A stretch of DNA of 64,000 nucleotides from Gyrodactylus bullatarudis. Taxonomy: Eukaryota; Platyhelminthes; Monogenea; Gyrodactylidea; Gyrodactylidae. A program made the position numbers and the translations under genes. Shown in pieces: positions 42,101 to 45,702 of the stretch (positions are counted from its first letter, which is position 1; each line of letters starts with the position of its first letter). Location of the stretch: contig SSNU01000006.1 of assembly GCA_012064415.1 (NCBI GenBank), positions 118,635 to 182,634 on the forward strand, read 5' to 3'. The notes under the pieces were generated by a model, which had not been told where the DNA came from, made no database searches, and saw nothing but the letters and a program-made list of their open reading frames with translations.

Positions 42101-43048
42101 CTAAATGTATTGAAAGTCAAAAAACCAATTTTTTTTGAATTTTTGAAAGCTATAAATAATCCATCTTAAAATTAATCAAATCTTGGAAACTATTTATTTG
42201 TCCAAGCCAAACACGAAGATCAGAAATTTTCTTGAATCAACTGAAAATACCTTGAATTGCTGTAGAAAATGTACACAACACTTAAAATTAGTGGGATTTA
42301 TTTTCGTGAAAAAATGTAATTTTTTAAAACTTTGTTGTATTGACAACACCCCTAGGAAAAGGCTTTATCTAAGAGAAATTTCACACCTAGATTTCTTAAA
42401 TACTAAAGCATCTTTATTTATGTAGGCATATGGGAATTTTCGAAAAATTGTTCTTAAAAAGTTATCCCTATTAGTTATCCATACACCTTCGATTCTCTTA
42501 TTAGAATGAATGTTTCCAAGACTTTCAGAAAATCCTTATTTCAAATTAAGCTGGCTGGAATGAACGAAAGATTGTTATTTTCGTCAGTTCTCTTCGAATT
42601 AGGTTAAATTTTGCGTTGCGGAATATATTGCGCCTATATTTTTTATGTGATCAAAATATTATCTAGCTCATATCATCGAAAAGATATCTTCAGATAATGA
42701 GAAGGACTCACCATCTGAGTTTGGATCCATGCTTTTGAAAAAATTTGCATAACTAGTTGTACTCATAATGGACAATCTATCCATGGAAATTTGCGAAGCA
42801 TTTGATTCATTACGGCGTCTATTGATTGATCCGAATACTGACGGGGGAGCCAGGTGTTGCATTTTCTTTTCTTTCTTATCCTGGATAGCAGAATATTTGG
42901 TTGAGCCATGAATCGTGGCACGTCCAGAATCCAGACCTTTTGCTTTGCCGAGAATCTTTGATGCTTCATTATTTCCACTTCCATGATCGGAGTCATCATC
43001 TGTAGCTGGTTTTATTTCAAATGTTCGTTTTGGGGTATTTGAAGACAT
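121..43048 (-). CDS. SLC4A11: SLC4A11-like (BTR1) membrane transporter gene, 16 located exons
   Basis: Multi-pass plasma-membrane transporter of the SLC4 family, of the SLC4A11/BTR1 type (borate, proton/hydroxide or ammonia-linked transport in the literature; substrate here unknown). Exons were found by translating the minus strand and matching SLC4A11 hallmarks: DQSWMCA and RRYLALARL in the cytoplasmic PTS-EIIA-like domain, [122 protein letters not shown] and a C-terminal EKYLDALD. Exons are 64-502 bp and introns 50 bp to about 18 kb. Splice phases chain exactly for all exons downstream of 24569 except as noted for 6813-6934. The located coding length is roughly 1030 codons against about 890 in vertebrates. 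One exon between 42711 and 24570 is not found. Coordinates span the gene; the exons are listed separately. Confidence 0.93.
245..414 (-). CDS. SLC4A11: SLC4A11-like exon (last transmembrane segments)
   Basis: The exon begins in phase 0 after a ttttcag acceptor and ends with a gtaatt donor in phase 2. It encodes [16 protein letters not shown], a near-invariant family block, followed by two hydrophobic segments and [11 protein letters not shown]. It is continuous with the TEQ end of the 614-809 exon. Confidence 0.94.
614..809 (-). CDS. SLC4A11: SLC4A11-like exon (VRETRLT block)
   Basis: Encodes [11 protein letters not shown], then a transmembrane stretch with [18 protein letters not shown], then [10 protein letters not shown]. 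The one-base acceptor overhang completes a Thr codon from the 882-1058 exon. The donor is gtaaat. The acceptor polypyrimidine tract is weak, but homology and phase are exact. Confidence 0.93.
882..1058 (-). CDS. SLC4A11: SLC4A11-like exon ([11 protein letters not shown] block)
   Basis: The strongest diagnostic exon. It encodes [15 protein letters not shown], a membrane helix, [20 protein letters not shown] and [10 protein letters not shown]. The borders are ttttag and gtaagc, and the phase joins both neighbours exactly. Confidence 0.95.
1321..3240 (+). CDS. Penelope-like element: reverse transcriptase plus GIY-YIG endonuclease (5' and 3' truncated)
   Basis: Retroelement polyprotein in an intron of the SLC4A11-like gene, antisense to it. 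The first ATG is at 1420 (606 codons). The frame stays open upstream to 1321 with PLE-like sequence ahead of the typical E-I-L-S-L-G-P, so the copy is 5'-truncated. Residues numbered from 1420 show RPDKGRG at 91-97, [12 protein letters not shown] at 191-202, motif [11 protein letters not shown] near 247-255, motif [11 protein letters not shown] near 308-317, the catalytic YVDD at 346-349 and [10 protein letters not shown] at 386-395. A C-terminal GIY-YIG module follows (IYS near 556, YIGRT near 567). The reading frame has no internal stop. The endonuclease ends at about 50 residues of that domain, without the usual E-A-x-x-I and K-P-x-L-N end, so the nuclease is probably inactive. A hammerhead-like motif lies 160 bp downstream. 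Confidence 0.93.
   Translation, partial: AIEIDSSVSRQIETENVIQDKGFFNYAGIELTRMQKEILSLGPNTCVPKKTKNTEDKAAFEKLAWDLSETNRLKEGANLENIKIDLLNTYKNYSKKKNISNKLKREHWEALKEITNNRDLVLARPDKGRGLVIIKRQDYIQSGCEFLSDETKFEKSEELRVNYKIGDEEKEIEKIGKNLHRRGLIDSFTMNSIIRKNSSISRLYFLPKTHKIDPENLPNVLPMRPILDMSACPQHFLAKWLQDVLRPIHEYYKRHVVKDVFEFVDKMKNCNVGSRKMVSFDITSLFPNIPIEETLNIIGSYIENNRNDFIMSGEEIVEMVRKCCTNIPLSFQNEIYFQRDGIAMGSPLSPILADIFLGFLEKHRMQNIINRYTDMYIRYVDDTFIIMKQNASISEFHREMNSIHPNIKFTKEEEIEDTLSFLDVKLTRKPDGTLKRNIHHKKSDTGKYLHFSSFCPKSYKTGLIIGLIKRTKRIVSEEEFLKEIDEIKERLRENGYPQNFVRKYIEKALEDEANNQEDIQEEQNDETIRIYVKLSFKGDGFSHDLRRKLTKFVNENYNDIQLKVVFKTTSLFKFQLKDKLEPSEQSNLIYSFQATCGAKYIGRTQRRLAVRIKEHVNRKNSSIKKHLEQCGCEAKEPFT
3400..3447 (+). ncRNA. 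Hammerhead-like ribozyme motif downstream of the PLE
   Basis: Helix I is a perfect 8-bp pairing of 3405-3412 (ATTAGAGA) with 3440-3447 (TCTCTAAT). The core at 3413-3419 reads UUGAUAA against the canonical CUGANGA. Helix II is minimal (G3420-C3427), GAA lies at 3428-3430, a small AU helix III spans 3431-3438 and H17 is U3439. The CCUG loop (3422-3425) can pair with CAGG at 3401-3404, just 5' of helix I. The C3 and G8 positions are changed, so this copy is probably inactive. PLEs are known to carry hammerhead ribozymes. No folding program was run. Confidence 0.5.
3450..6412. other. Intronic AT-rich stretch without a recognised gene
   Basis: This is intron DNA of the SLC4A11-like gene. It holds no convincing coding region apart from one unrecognised Cys-rich reading frame (3691-3945, minus). 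Around 5487-5540 is a short dispersed repeat with the core TTCTTGAGGCCCT, seen again at about 21715-21755 (minus) and 62757-62800. Confidence 0.6.
3691..3945 (-). CDS. Unrecognised Cys/His-rich reading frame
   Basis: An 84-codon open frame whose first third is rich in Cys and His (pattern C-x-C-x4-L-I-C-P-E-H-x3-H-Q-C-D-T-C-D). This spacing looks like a zinc-binding fragment but matches no family I can name. No convincing splice sites or homologous copy were seen in the window. It could be a decayed exon or a transposon remnant, or it could be chance. Confidence 0.2.
   Translation of the reverse strand: MEFFYVEKCRCVHGLICPEHNRSHQCDTCDISTNLKKECFKIIDSTLLQLWLVNYLSGIYHTDKYMKITGSIFFLYTRYLYFIQ
6417..6585 (-). 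CDS. SLC4A11: SLC4A11-like exon ([10 protein letters not shown] block)
   Basis: Encodes [13 protein letters not shown], then a membrane helix and [17 protein letters not shown], ending in a gtgaga donor that leaves AA to complete Lys with the next exon. The acceptor is ttttag. It corresponds to the family's F-F-x-E-Q-N-x-x-x-A-L-V-N-x-P block. Confidence 0.93.
6813..6934 (-). CDS. SLC4A11: Probable SLC4A11-like transmembrane exon, with a stop in the required frame
   Basis: An exon is needed here to join the AC-ending 14255-14523 exon to the TG-starting 6417-6585 exon. This stretch has a good tcttcttcag acceptor, a gtatca donor and exactly the right length phase. Its second half translates to a hydrophobic helix ([16 protein letters not shown]), as expected. 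In the frame required by phase, a TAG (906-904 within 6900s) falls after nine residues. The first half reads better in another frame ([13 protein letters not shown]). Either a small indel has broken the exon, or the assembly has an error, or the real exon start differs. Confidence 0.45.
7569..8105. repeat. Perfect 90-bp inverted repeat with 357-bp spacer
   Basis: Bases 7569-7658 and 8016-8105 are exact reverse complements over 90 positions. The spacer contains a second, independent 20-bp perfect hairpin (7953-7972 with 7997-8016). The arm sequence looks partly coding ([15 protein letters not shown] on the minus strand at 7569-7658) but was not identified. Perfect identity suggests a recent inverted duplication or gene conversion. 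Confidence 0.9.
8769..10086 (+). pseudogene. Zinc-finger transposon protein (arthropod repeat family), spliced, frameshifted, 3'-truncated
   Basis: Unnamed multi-copy protein family of arthropod genomes, probably a DNA-transposon protein. Exon 1 (8769-9089) has FCYICGYF (C16, C19) and CRTC (C59, C62), then [15 protein letters not shown] 54-bp intron follows at 9090-9143 (gtaagt...tttcag, phase 0). Exon 2 continues [15 protein letters not shown] and an acidic linker, then [19 protein letters not shown] net shift in a seven-A run near 9348 moves the frame. It resumes as [37 protein letters not shown] (Cys-x2-Cys plus HY, as in RNase H-like transposases), [10 protein letters not shown] and KQFIKALV, ending at TAA 10084-10086. 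The family's C-terminal half is missing. Related copies lie at 55404-56901 and 63100-63351. Confidence 0.85.
10436..10577 (+). CDS. Possible terminal exon rich in Asn, Tyr, Ser and Arg
   Basis: After a pyrimidine-rich tract and cag at 10436, an open frame of about 45 codons starts [20 protein letters not shown] and then becomes low-complexity ([14 protein letters not shown]), ending STRYRSSR and TAA. Such N/Y/R-rich tails occur at the ends of retroelement Gag-like proteins and of RNA-binding proteins. No flanking exon was found. It may belong to a decayed mobile element. Confidence 0.25.
10735..10923. repeat. Short inverted-repeat (MITE-like) element, 49-bp perfect arms
   Basis: Bases 10735-10783 and 10875-10923 are exact reverse complements (arms begin ACTTTTCTGGAATAAAATTT). 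The loop holds a nested ttggcc/ggccaa hairpin. No clear target-site duplication was found. A weakly similar arm sequence occurs near 57695-57750. Confidence 0.8.
11245..11286. repeat. Short dispersed repeat, copy 1
   Basis: About 41 bases with the core ACATAGTCAGG-AGCAAGCGAAC recur at 23928-23968 with very few differences (core positions 11255-11278). Flanks do not align well. The nature of the repeat is unknown. Confidence 0.55.
11748..12641 (+). pseudogene. Non-LTR retrotransposon fragment, linker to N-terminal reverse transcriptase
   Basis: The open frame is broken by one in-frame TGA at 12456-12458 and continues directly after it in the same frame. The part around 12459-12540 reads [10 protein letters not shown]...[10 protein letters not shown], matching the first conserved reverse-transcriptase block of Jockey/CR1-type LINEs (I-x-P-I-P-K-K ... 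D-x-R-P-I-S-L). Upstream, [13 protein letters not shown] and [13 protein letters not shown] fit the endonuclease-to-RT linker of such elements. The catalytic palm is absent, so the fragment is truncated at both ends. A run of nine C at 12440-12448 lies just before the stop. Confidence 0.65.
12814..13037. mobile_element. piggyBac-type MITE with TTAA target duplication
   Basis: Termini are CCCTTTCGGTGCCGA (from 12818) and the reverse complement TCGGCACCGAAAGGG (to 13033), each bounded by TTAA (12814-12817, 13034-13037). TTAA duplication and CCC/GGG ends are typical of piggyBac transposons. The 216-bp body has no coding capacity, so it is non-autonomous. A truncated copy lies at 29320-29475. Confidence 0.88.
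13036..14254. other. Intron stretch with no supported gene
   Basis: This is intron of the SLC4A11-like gene. A reading frame at 13157-13450 resembles nothing known. A small imperfect hairpin at about 13809-13860 pairs TACTAAGCATT with AATGCTTAGTA. Nothing else stands out. Confidence 0.5.
14255..14523 (-). CDS. SLC4A11: SLC4A11-like exon (glycosylated loop and [10 protein letters not shown] helix)
   Basis: Using the internal AAG acceptor, the exon starts in phase 0 with [15 protein letters not shown]. It carries N-T-T and N-V-S glycosylation sequons in an extracellular loop, then [20 protein letters not shown] and LLNFTKT. The donor is gtgaat after AC. The LLMLGTxWxG motif is diagnostic. The more obvious ttttag eight bases upstream would break the phase with the 16012-16160 exon. 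Confidence 0.9.
15082..15956. mobile_element. TIR transposon relic carrying an integrase-family fragment
   Basis: Imperfect terminal inverted repeats of about 130 bp begin TATATGTTACAGTGAATC at 15082 and end with its complement at 15956. Both arms share CTAATAAGCACTAGTAATTCC. Inside, on the minus strand at 15370-15585, is a fragment of the KRBA2-like integrase protein family. No convincing target-site duplication was identified. Confidence 0.75.
15370..15585 (-). pseudogene. Integrase-family (KRBA2-like) C-terminal fragment
   Basis: The short frame ends [20 protein letters not shown] then PRYFNDVIL. This matches the conserved G-D-x-V-x-V-x-V-P-x-V-D-R-x-x-x-D-P-R-x-x-x-x-V-I-L block found C-terminal to the integrase core in KRBA2-like transposon proteins. 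The integrase catalytic core is absent. It is enclosed by the inverted repeats of the 15082-15956 element. Confidence 0.65.
16012..16160 (-). CDS. SLC4A11: Probable extra SLC4A11-like exon with a membrane helix
   Basis: After an aatag acceptor the exon completes a Glu codon with the G left by the 16213-16419 exon. It encodes [14 protein letters not shown], a hydrophobic stretch ([16 protein letters not shown]) and [15 protein letters not shown], ending at a gtacct donor in phase 0, which fits the 14255-14523 exon. Vertebrate SLC4A11 has only a short linker here, so this is an insertion of about 50 residues, possibly an added or duplicated helix. Confidence 0.6.
16213..16419 (-). CDS. SLC4A11: SLC4A11-like exon ([10 protein letters not shown] block)
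   Basis: Encodes [17 protein letters not shown], a helix with [17 protein letters not shown], then [20 protein letters not shown] and VDAYKDLHH. The borders are ttttttcag and gtaaat, and phase joins both neighbours. R-S-T-E-E-I-x-A-L-F is a near-invariant SLC4A11 signature. Confidence 0.95.
17048..17631. mobile_element. Inverted-repeat element enclosing a PLE 3' end
   Basis: Bases 17048-17097 and 17582-17631 are reverse complements with two mismatches in 50. The arms share TTGTTAAAGAATAGCGCTTT. Between them is the 3' part of a Penelope-like element on the plus strand. PLEs often carry inverted or partial long terminal repeats, so the arms may be PLE termini rather than those of a foreign transposon. 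Confidence 0.8.
17149..17442 (+). pseudogene. Penelope-like element GIY-YIG C-terminal fragment
   Basis: The frame reads [20 protein letters not shown], then ILYKQ and [16 protein letters not shown]. The pattern F-x-I-L ... L-x-x-A-E-A-L-F-I-x-x-x-K-P-x-L is the second half of the PLE GIY-YIG endonuclease, including the conserved acidic residue in A-E-A. The reverse transcriptase and the first half of the nuclease are missing. It supplies exactly the piece that the 1321-3240 copy lacks. A basic tail (KYGRR) precedes the stop. Confidence 0.75.
17873..18340. repeat. Degenerate copy of the foldback family seen at 31606 and 35323
   Basis: It starts TTAGTTAATATGAAGATGGG and contains the family's internal blocks TTTGAACTTTGAGTTGAAA and GAGTGATCAAAAGTTGATTT, with inverted counterparts around 18260-18330. 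The right terminus is not recognisable. It lies in an intron of the SLC4A11-like gene. Confidence 0.65.
18499..18735 (-). CDS. SLC4A11: SLC4A11-like exon ([17 protein letters not shown] block)
   Basis: Encodes [30 protein letters not shown] and [20 protein letters not shown] followed by PLALYTK. The borders are ttctcag and gtaatt, with phase 1 at both ends. This covers the first two membrane segments of the transporter core, and the match to SLC4A11 rather than to other SLC4 members is clear. Confidence 0.96.
19076..19157 (-). CDS. SLC4A11: SLC4A11-like exon (YPSDILDG)
   Basis: A short 82-bp exon encoding [20 protein letters not shown] and YPSDILD, the segment just before the first membrane helix. 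Donor is gtgagt. It joins in phase 0 upstream and phase 1 downstream, completing a Gly codon. Confidence 0.94.
20045..20254 (-). CDS. SLC4A11: SLC4A11-like exon (GRTFATIL block)
   Basis: Exactly 70 codons in phase 0, starting [20 protein letters not shown] and continuing [18 protein letters not shown]. This is the last part of the cytoplasmic regulatory domain. The acceptor is ctatag and the donor gtaagt. Confidence 0.95.
20325..20448 (-). CDS. SLC4A11: SLC4A11-like exon (RRYLALARL block)
   Basis: Encodes [20 protein letters not shown], then [17 protein letters not shown]. One overhang base completes Met with the AT of the 20808-20892 exon. The pattern R-R-x-x-x-x-A-R-L followed by F-I-I-L-V-x-x-P-x-K-x belongs to the PTS-EIIA-like cytoplasmic domain. 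Confidence 0.94.
20808..20892 (-). CDS. SLC4A11: SLC4A11-like exon (DQSWMCA block)
   Basis: An 85-bp exon encoding [20 protein letters not shown] and DQSWMCA. It has phase 1 in and 2 out, an aatacag acceptor and a gtaagc donor. D-Q-x-W-x-C-A is conserved in the family just upstream of the R-R-x-x-x-x-A-R-L block. Confidence 0.92.
21049..21245. mobile_element. 197-bp MITE, second foldback-related family
   Basis: Terminal inverted repeats of about 24 bp read CTAGTTGACATGAAGATGAG at the left and CTCATCTTCATGTCAATTAG at the right. The internal blocks TTCGAAAAACGGCC and TCCACATCTTATTAGCTCAT recur at 52998-53173. It is related at its ends to the 31606/35323 family. No coding capacity. Confidence 0.75.
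22477..23030 (+). pseudogene. Tc1/IS630-like transposase, broken
   Basis: The first 83 codons form a helix-turn-helix region ([30 protein letters not shown]) and a linker ending LKECC. A stop and frame change follow, then [16 protein letters not shown] and, in a third segment, [18 protein letters not shown] followed by an in-frame TGA and [13 protein letters not shown]. The D-E-T-N-F-N and R-x-x-G-R-S-x-x-G motifs are those of a DDE transposase of the IS630/Tc1/mariner superfamily common in arthropods. The final catalytic residue is not found. Several stops make it inactive. Confidence 0.75.
23540..23890 (+). repeat. Dispersed repeat, copy 1 of a pair (other copy 34600-34960)
   Basis: Shares TTCCGA...TGAATTC, CCTATCCAATG-type sequence, a TTGTA tract and the end CCCGGGAAAATAAAAC with 34600-34960. 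The end resembles the hammerhead-like motif, but the core here is GUGAAAAG, so the motif is decayed. This may be a PLE-derived non-coding repeat. Confidence 0.6.
23928..23968. repeat. Short dispersed repeat, copy 2
   Basis: Second copy of the 41-base repeat at 11245-11286, sharing CAACATAGTCAGG and AGCAAGCGAACAACGTTAT. The function is unknown. Confidence 0.55.
24068..24569 (-). CDS. SLC4A11: SLC4A11-like exon (N-terminal cytoplasmic domain)
   Basis: The largest located exon. It starts [20 protein letters not shown] and [12 protein letters not shown], matching the family's L-K-x-F-x-x-E-[VI]-R-A start of the cytoplasmic domain. It includes a divergent low-complexity stretch with a five-His run ([11 protein letters not shown]) and ends [15 protein letters not shown] near a gtaagt donor. 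Acceptor tttacag, phase 0; phase 1 out, completing Tyr with the next exon. Confidence 0.9.
24570..25984. other. Intron stretch with no supported gene
   Basis: Part of the long 5' intron. AT-rich, with short open frames on both strands that show no recognisable motif. A fragment TCGGCACCGAAGG at about 25284 may be a remnant end of the piggyBac-type MITE. Confidence 0.5.
25985..26105 (-). repeat. Hammerhead-like repeat copy (decayed)
   Basis: The minus strand at 26053-26093 reads CCGGGGTAGAGT, then TTGAAGA, GACCCGGC, GAAA and ACTC. Helix I (GAGU/ACUC), the CCGGG/CCCGG pairing and GAAA are kept. C3 is U, and seven bases of helix III are missing relative to the 59210-59257 copy. Flanks share TCATATGGAAGGTTAGAGAA with 59175-59193. 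Confidence 0.55.
26223..26800. repeat. Degenerate foldback-family copy
   Basis: It begins CTAATTGACATGAAAATGAG, the terminus shared with 21049-21245, and contains blocks TTTCCACTTTTCAACTTTCG and AAATTCGTCATTATTGTGG that recur near 16720-16930 and 52840-52990. The right end is not delimited. Confidence 0.5.
26930..27793 (+). pseudogene. Non-LTR retrotransposon fragment, C-terminal half of reverse transcriptase
   Basis: The first part (26930-27065) reads [17 protein letters not shown] across a frame change. The long frame 27068-27793 then has [18 protein letters not shown], where the catalytic Y-A-D-D is degraded to Y-T-E-D. Next comes [20 protein letters not shown], then [24 protein letters not shown], the thumb region of Jockey/CR1-like LINEs, and a basic tail. 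The altered catalytic site and the frameshift show it is dead. It is the same family as 33070-33655 and 48121-48722. Confidence 0.85.
28581..28690. repeat. Dispersed repeat, copy 1 (other copy 53907-54015)
   Basis: About 110 bases including CGCAAGGGATTCGTTT, CATCGATGTTAAAA-like sequence and AACAAGAGGGGGCAAATGTT recur at 53907-54015 with few differences. No coding content. Confidence 0.75.
29320..29475. mobile_element. Truncated piggyBac-type MITE
   Basis: Shares the left terminus CCCTTTCGGTGCCGATGG and about 150 bases of body with the complete copy at 12818-13033, including CTACCAGTTTGATAGGTTTC. The right terminus is lost. An extra A sits between TTAA and CCC. Confidence 0.85.
29500..31600. 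other. AT-rich intron stretch, nothing recognised
   Basis: Both strands show only short frames without motifs, no inverted repeat of notable length and no match to the other repeats of the window. Confidence 0.5.
31606..32341. mobile_element. Foldback element, 266-bp inverted arms
   Basis: Left arm 31606-31871 and right arm 32076-32341 are near-perfect reverse complements. The ends read CTAATTAATATGAAGATGGG and its inverted counterpart. The loop of about 200 bases is partly self-complementary. No open frame of note. Transcripts would form a long hairpin. Same family as 35323-35780 and 17873-18340. Confidence 0.88.
33070..33655 (+). pseudogene. Non-LTR retrotransposon 3' end
   Basis: Frame-broken start [18 protein letters not shown], then [17 protein letters not shown], then an open frame 33227-33520 with [20 protein letters not shown] and a basic C-terminus ending KTCK. 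A poly-TTA tail follows (ATTATTATTATT, to about 33655) after an AATAAA. The microsatellite-like tail fits a CR1/Jockey-type 3' terminus. Only the thumb region remains; the catalytic motifs are gone. Confidence 0.82.
34600..35030 (+). repeat. Dispersed repeat with hammerhead-like core, copy 2
   Basis: The pair copy of 23540-23890. At 34926-34932 it has an intact CTGAAGA core, GACCCGG, GAAA at 34940-34943 and a TATC end at 34954-34957. Helix I is degraded (UAAGU against AGUUA with a G-G mismatch). The downstream part (CTTGTTCTCTAATCTTCC) matches the minus strand near 59180-59200. Confidence 0.6.
35323..35780. mobile_element. Foldback element, 183-bp inverted arms
   Basis: Left arm 35323-35506 and right arm 35598-35780 are nearly identical reverse complements sharing GAAGATGGGAATTTATGC and AAAGTTATGGCATATTTC. 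The loop is only about 90 bases. No transposase. It is a second, shorter member of the 31606-32341 family. Confidence 0.88.
35800..39670. other. AT-rich intron stretch without supported genes
   Basis: Several 60-80 codon frames show no motif. A degenerate foldback piece lies near 38668-38870 (TTGATATGAAGTTGAGAAAA, TTTGAACTGAAAGTTTTTATTG). Around 37200-37400 the minus strand reads [17 protein letters not shown], possibly a transposase scrap, but this is too short to name. Confidence 0.45.
39674..40230. mobile_element. TIR MITE, TA-flanked, nested in an older repeat
   Basis: Left and right ends share about 75 inverted bases including AATAAGTATACACCTATAGA and a TTTTAATTTTAAATGATCTTGAGAC-type block (given in part). 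The outermost bases are G-T-G and C-A-C, flanked by TA (39672-39673, 40231-40232), as in Tc1/mariner elements. The flanks (TTTTTGTAAAAATA on the left, AGTAAATTTTCATC on the right) join to give the end of a second-family foldback copy, so the MITE inserted into it. Confidence 0.75.
40240..42700. other. AT-rich stretch, nothing firm
   Basis: Contains a degenerate right end of the second foldback family near 40530-40560 and a short repeat with TTTTTGAGGCCCTAATCATGG near 41025. The open frame 42183-42425 on the plus strand shows no recognisable motif. Confidence 0.45.
42712..43048 (-). CDS. SLC4A11: Putative first coding exon of the SLC4A11-like gene
   Basis: Starts at an ATG at 43048 ([20 protein letters not shown]) and runs to a gtgagt donor after NSDG, phase 1. 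The product is hydrophilic and Ser/Asp/Lys-rich, as expected for a poorly conserved cytoplasmic N-terminus. Strand, order and consensus donor support assignment to this gene, but there is no sequence motif to prove it. At least one further exon (phase 1 in, phase 0 out) must lie between this and 24569. Confidence 0.6.
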
Positions 43049-44546
43049 TTCGAAAATAATCTAAAAATCAATCAGGTAATAAATCCATGAGAAGATGCAT
43101 TTTCAGATTAATTAGTCATTATTGTAAGGTAGAATTGTTAGCATCCTAGAAAGACTATCTTGATGATTGAATGTTTCCAGCCAATCAGAAATGAACAGAA
43201 AATTTTCATTGTGCATCCAATTGCGTATGGCCAACAATTATAATCCCATAGAAACTTTTTATATAAAAAATACTTCAAATAGACAAGGGTAGAAATATAC
43301 AATTTGAGTATGTGTTATGGGTACATAGAATATATGATTTTTCAGATATTAATCTGAGGCTATTCAAACATAATACTCCCTATTCAAAGTGGGCATATAA
43401 ATAAAGAGGAAATTGTTTTTTTTATCGAATTCTGAAAATAATTCAGGTTTATAAAATCTTAATTTTTCAATTCTGATAATTAAATTAATTGATACGTTTT
43501 TACTCAGGTCAATTTAAAGAAATTATCCTGTGCAAGGCCTAGCGATTTTGAAAAGTAATTTTGAATAATTTTCGTTAAAATTTTCATGAAAAAATTTTCG
43601 ATGAACAAACTGTAGGAAACTCAACACGTAGTTACACCACCCTTTAGTTTTCAACGAACAAAGAACTTGTTAAAGATATATGAGATGTAAATCTGGATAA
43701 CAATTCAGTGTTAACAGGAAAATCTACTCTGTGCAATTTTATCAGTCATATTTTTATGCATGAAATTTGATCGAAAGTATTCTAGCTGAATTTCTTGCTG
43801 AGAAATTTTCATTTGAAATTAATTATTGATTTTTTTCAAGGAAATAATATGAAGTTTCCCCTTGTGTGTTAATCCATCCGTGAAAACTCGAAAAAAATTA
43901 AGTGATATCAAGGAAAGGAAATTCACCCCAAAATAAAATAAAGGGAGTAAATAAATTTATAATTTCCTTATTTTATCCAAATTTCTTTTATTATTCTTCA
44001 TTCTTCCCATCTTAATAATTTATAAGTGGAGAGATGAATGAACATTGTTTGGAGTATTGTGGAGTAGAGAATCTATTGGAGATGGAGTTTTTTCAATTTT
44101 CGATTTTTCAACAGAATATACTTCAATAGGGAGATAGTTTTGATATCTGATGGAATCTGAAATCTTCAATAGATATGTATTTTTTCTCAATGAAATTTTT
44201 CATGGTTCTGATGTATGACTCAATCACAGACCCCCGCCGCCTTTCAAGAAAATTTTTTTCAAGATACTCTCAAAACTGATTTAAAAACTCGAAATATCTT
44301 CATTGAATGATTCGTATGGAAGGCCACTTAGAAATGACCGAAATTGAATTATATAAACTTTGAAGAAATAAACTCTTTTCACAGTTTCATGATCATTTAT
44401 CAACTTTAATAGATGAGGAAAAGGTTATTTTCAATCAAAGGTACGCATTTTATTGTATTGTTTTGATCTAGAAATAAAAACCTATCGAATGGTCTAAACT
44501 TCAGTTGTATCTAAATTTTCAGGTCAAAACACAATATTATGGATAT
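43049..44546. other. Region upstream of the putative start codon
   Basis: AT-rich, with no clear promoter element and no coding region. It would hold the 5' UTR exon and promoter if 43048 is the true start. Confidence 0.4.
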
Positions 44547-45702
44547 GTTACCGTTAATCTTGTTACTCTTGATAGTCTTAAGACTACCTGATAGTCTTAA
44601 GACTAACGGCATAGCTTGATAAACTTATTACCAGGTTTTAAGATTAACTAGCTATAAAATATAGTTTGTTGATCTTGATACTTGGTAATAAGTTTGGCTG
44701 ACTGAATTAAATTTTTCAAACTGATATCATTATACGGGTTCATAATCTTTTTGATTTCCATTAAATCTTTCACTTTGTTTATCGTTTAAACAATCTAATA
44801 GTGTAGGGTCCCTACTTGGAACTTCCTATACAATTGTAACCGGCTAGTTTGTTAAACTTATAACCAAGGTTCAAAATATTAAGTTAGTAATCCAAAGCTC
44901 AAAATTAGTTTTAAAAAATATAAGATTAGTTGAGAATTGTAGAAAAATCATTTATTGTTGCAAGATAAGCTATTATGACATCTTGAATTGCAAATTAAAA
45001 TAAATTTCACGATTCGTAAATCTAAAACGCTTATAACTGCACTTAGTTAAGGCCTTGTCGATACTGAAATTTTTGACAGAATTCATTTTAATCACACAAG
45101 TCTTGGACATGCCGGGCGAGACATTTTAAAGAAATATCTTAACACGAGATTTTATAATATTACTCAAGAACAGATTAAAACATACCTCTCATTATGTTCA
45201 GTGTGCAAAAAGAATACGAGCATAACTAAGAACAATTCTACAATTCTCAACTAATCTTATATTTTTTAAAACTAATTTTGAGCTTTGGATTACTAACTTA
45301 ATATTTTGAACCTTGGTTATAAATTTAACAAACTAGCCGGTTACAATTGTATAGGAAGTTCCAAGTAGGGACCCTACACTTTTAGATTGTTTAAGCGATA
45401 AACAAAGTGAAAGATTTAATGGAAATCAAAAAGATTATGAACCCGTATAATGATATCAGTTTGAAAAATTTAATTCAGTCAGCCAAACTTATTACCAAGT
45501 ATCAAGATCAACAAACTATATTTTATAGCTAGTTAATCTTAAAACCTGGTAATAAGTTTATCAAGCTATGCCGTTAGTCTTAAGACTATCAGGTAGTCTT
45601 AAGACTATCAAAGATTTCAGTTAATCTTGTTACCGAGTAACAAGTTTAACAAGCCATTCCGTTAGTCTTAAGACTATCAAGAGTAACAAGATTAACGGTA
45701 AC
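44547..45702. mobile_element. Giant-TIR transposon relic with integrase zinc-binding fragment
   Basis: Left arm 44547-44942 (396 bp) and right arm 45238-45702 (465 bp) are near-identical inverted repeats beginning GTTACCGTTAATCTTGTTAC. The right arm carries about 70 extra bases near its end. The 14-bp palindrome TAGTCTTAAGACTA occurs twice in the left arm and three times in the right. The 295-bp centre encodes an integrase-type HHCC zinc-binding module. TIRs plus a retrovirus-like integrase suggest a Ginger-like DNA transposon or a related KRBA2-like element. Confidence 0.8.
45075..45254 (+). pseudogene. Integrase HHCC zinc-binding fragment
   Basis: The frame reads DRIHFNHTSLGHAGRDILKK, then YNITQEQIKTYLSLCSVCKK. 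The His pair (H-x4-H in HTSLGH) and C-x2-C (CSVC) match the integrase H2C2 zinc-binding domain, and the surrounding G-H-x-G-R-D and Y-L-S-L-C-x-x-C match the KRBA2-like subfamily. The catalytic DDE core is missing. The last codons run into the right inverted arm before TAA. Confidence 0.72.

Noticed and set aside
42183..42425. 80-codon plus-strand frame with several Cys
   Set aside because: No motif, no splice signals that make sense, no second copy in the window; likely chance.
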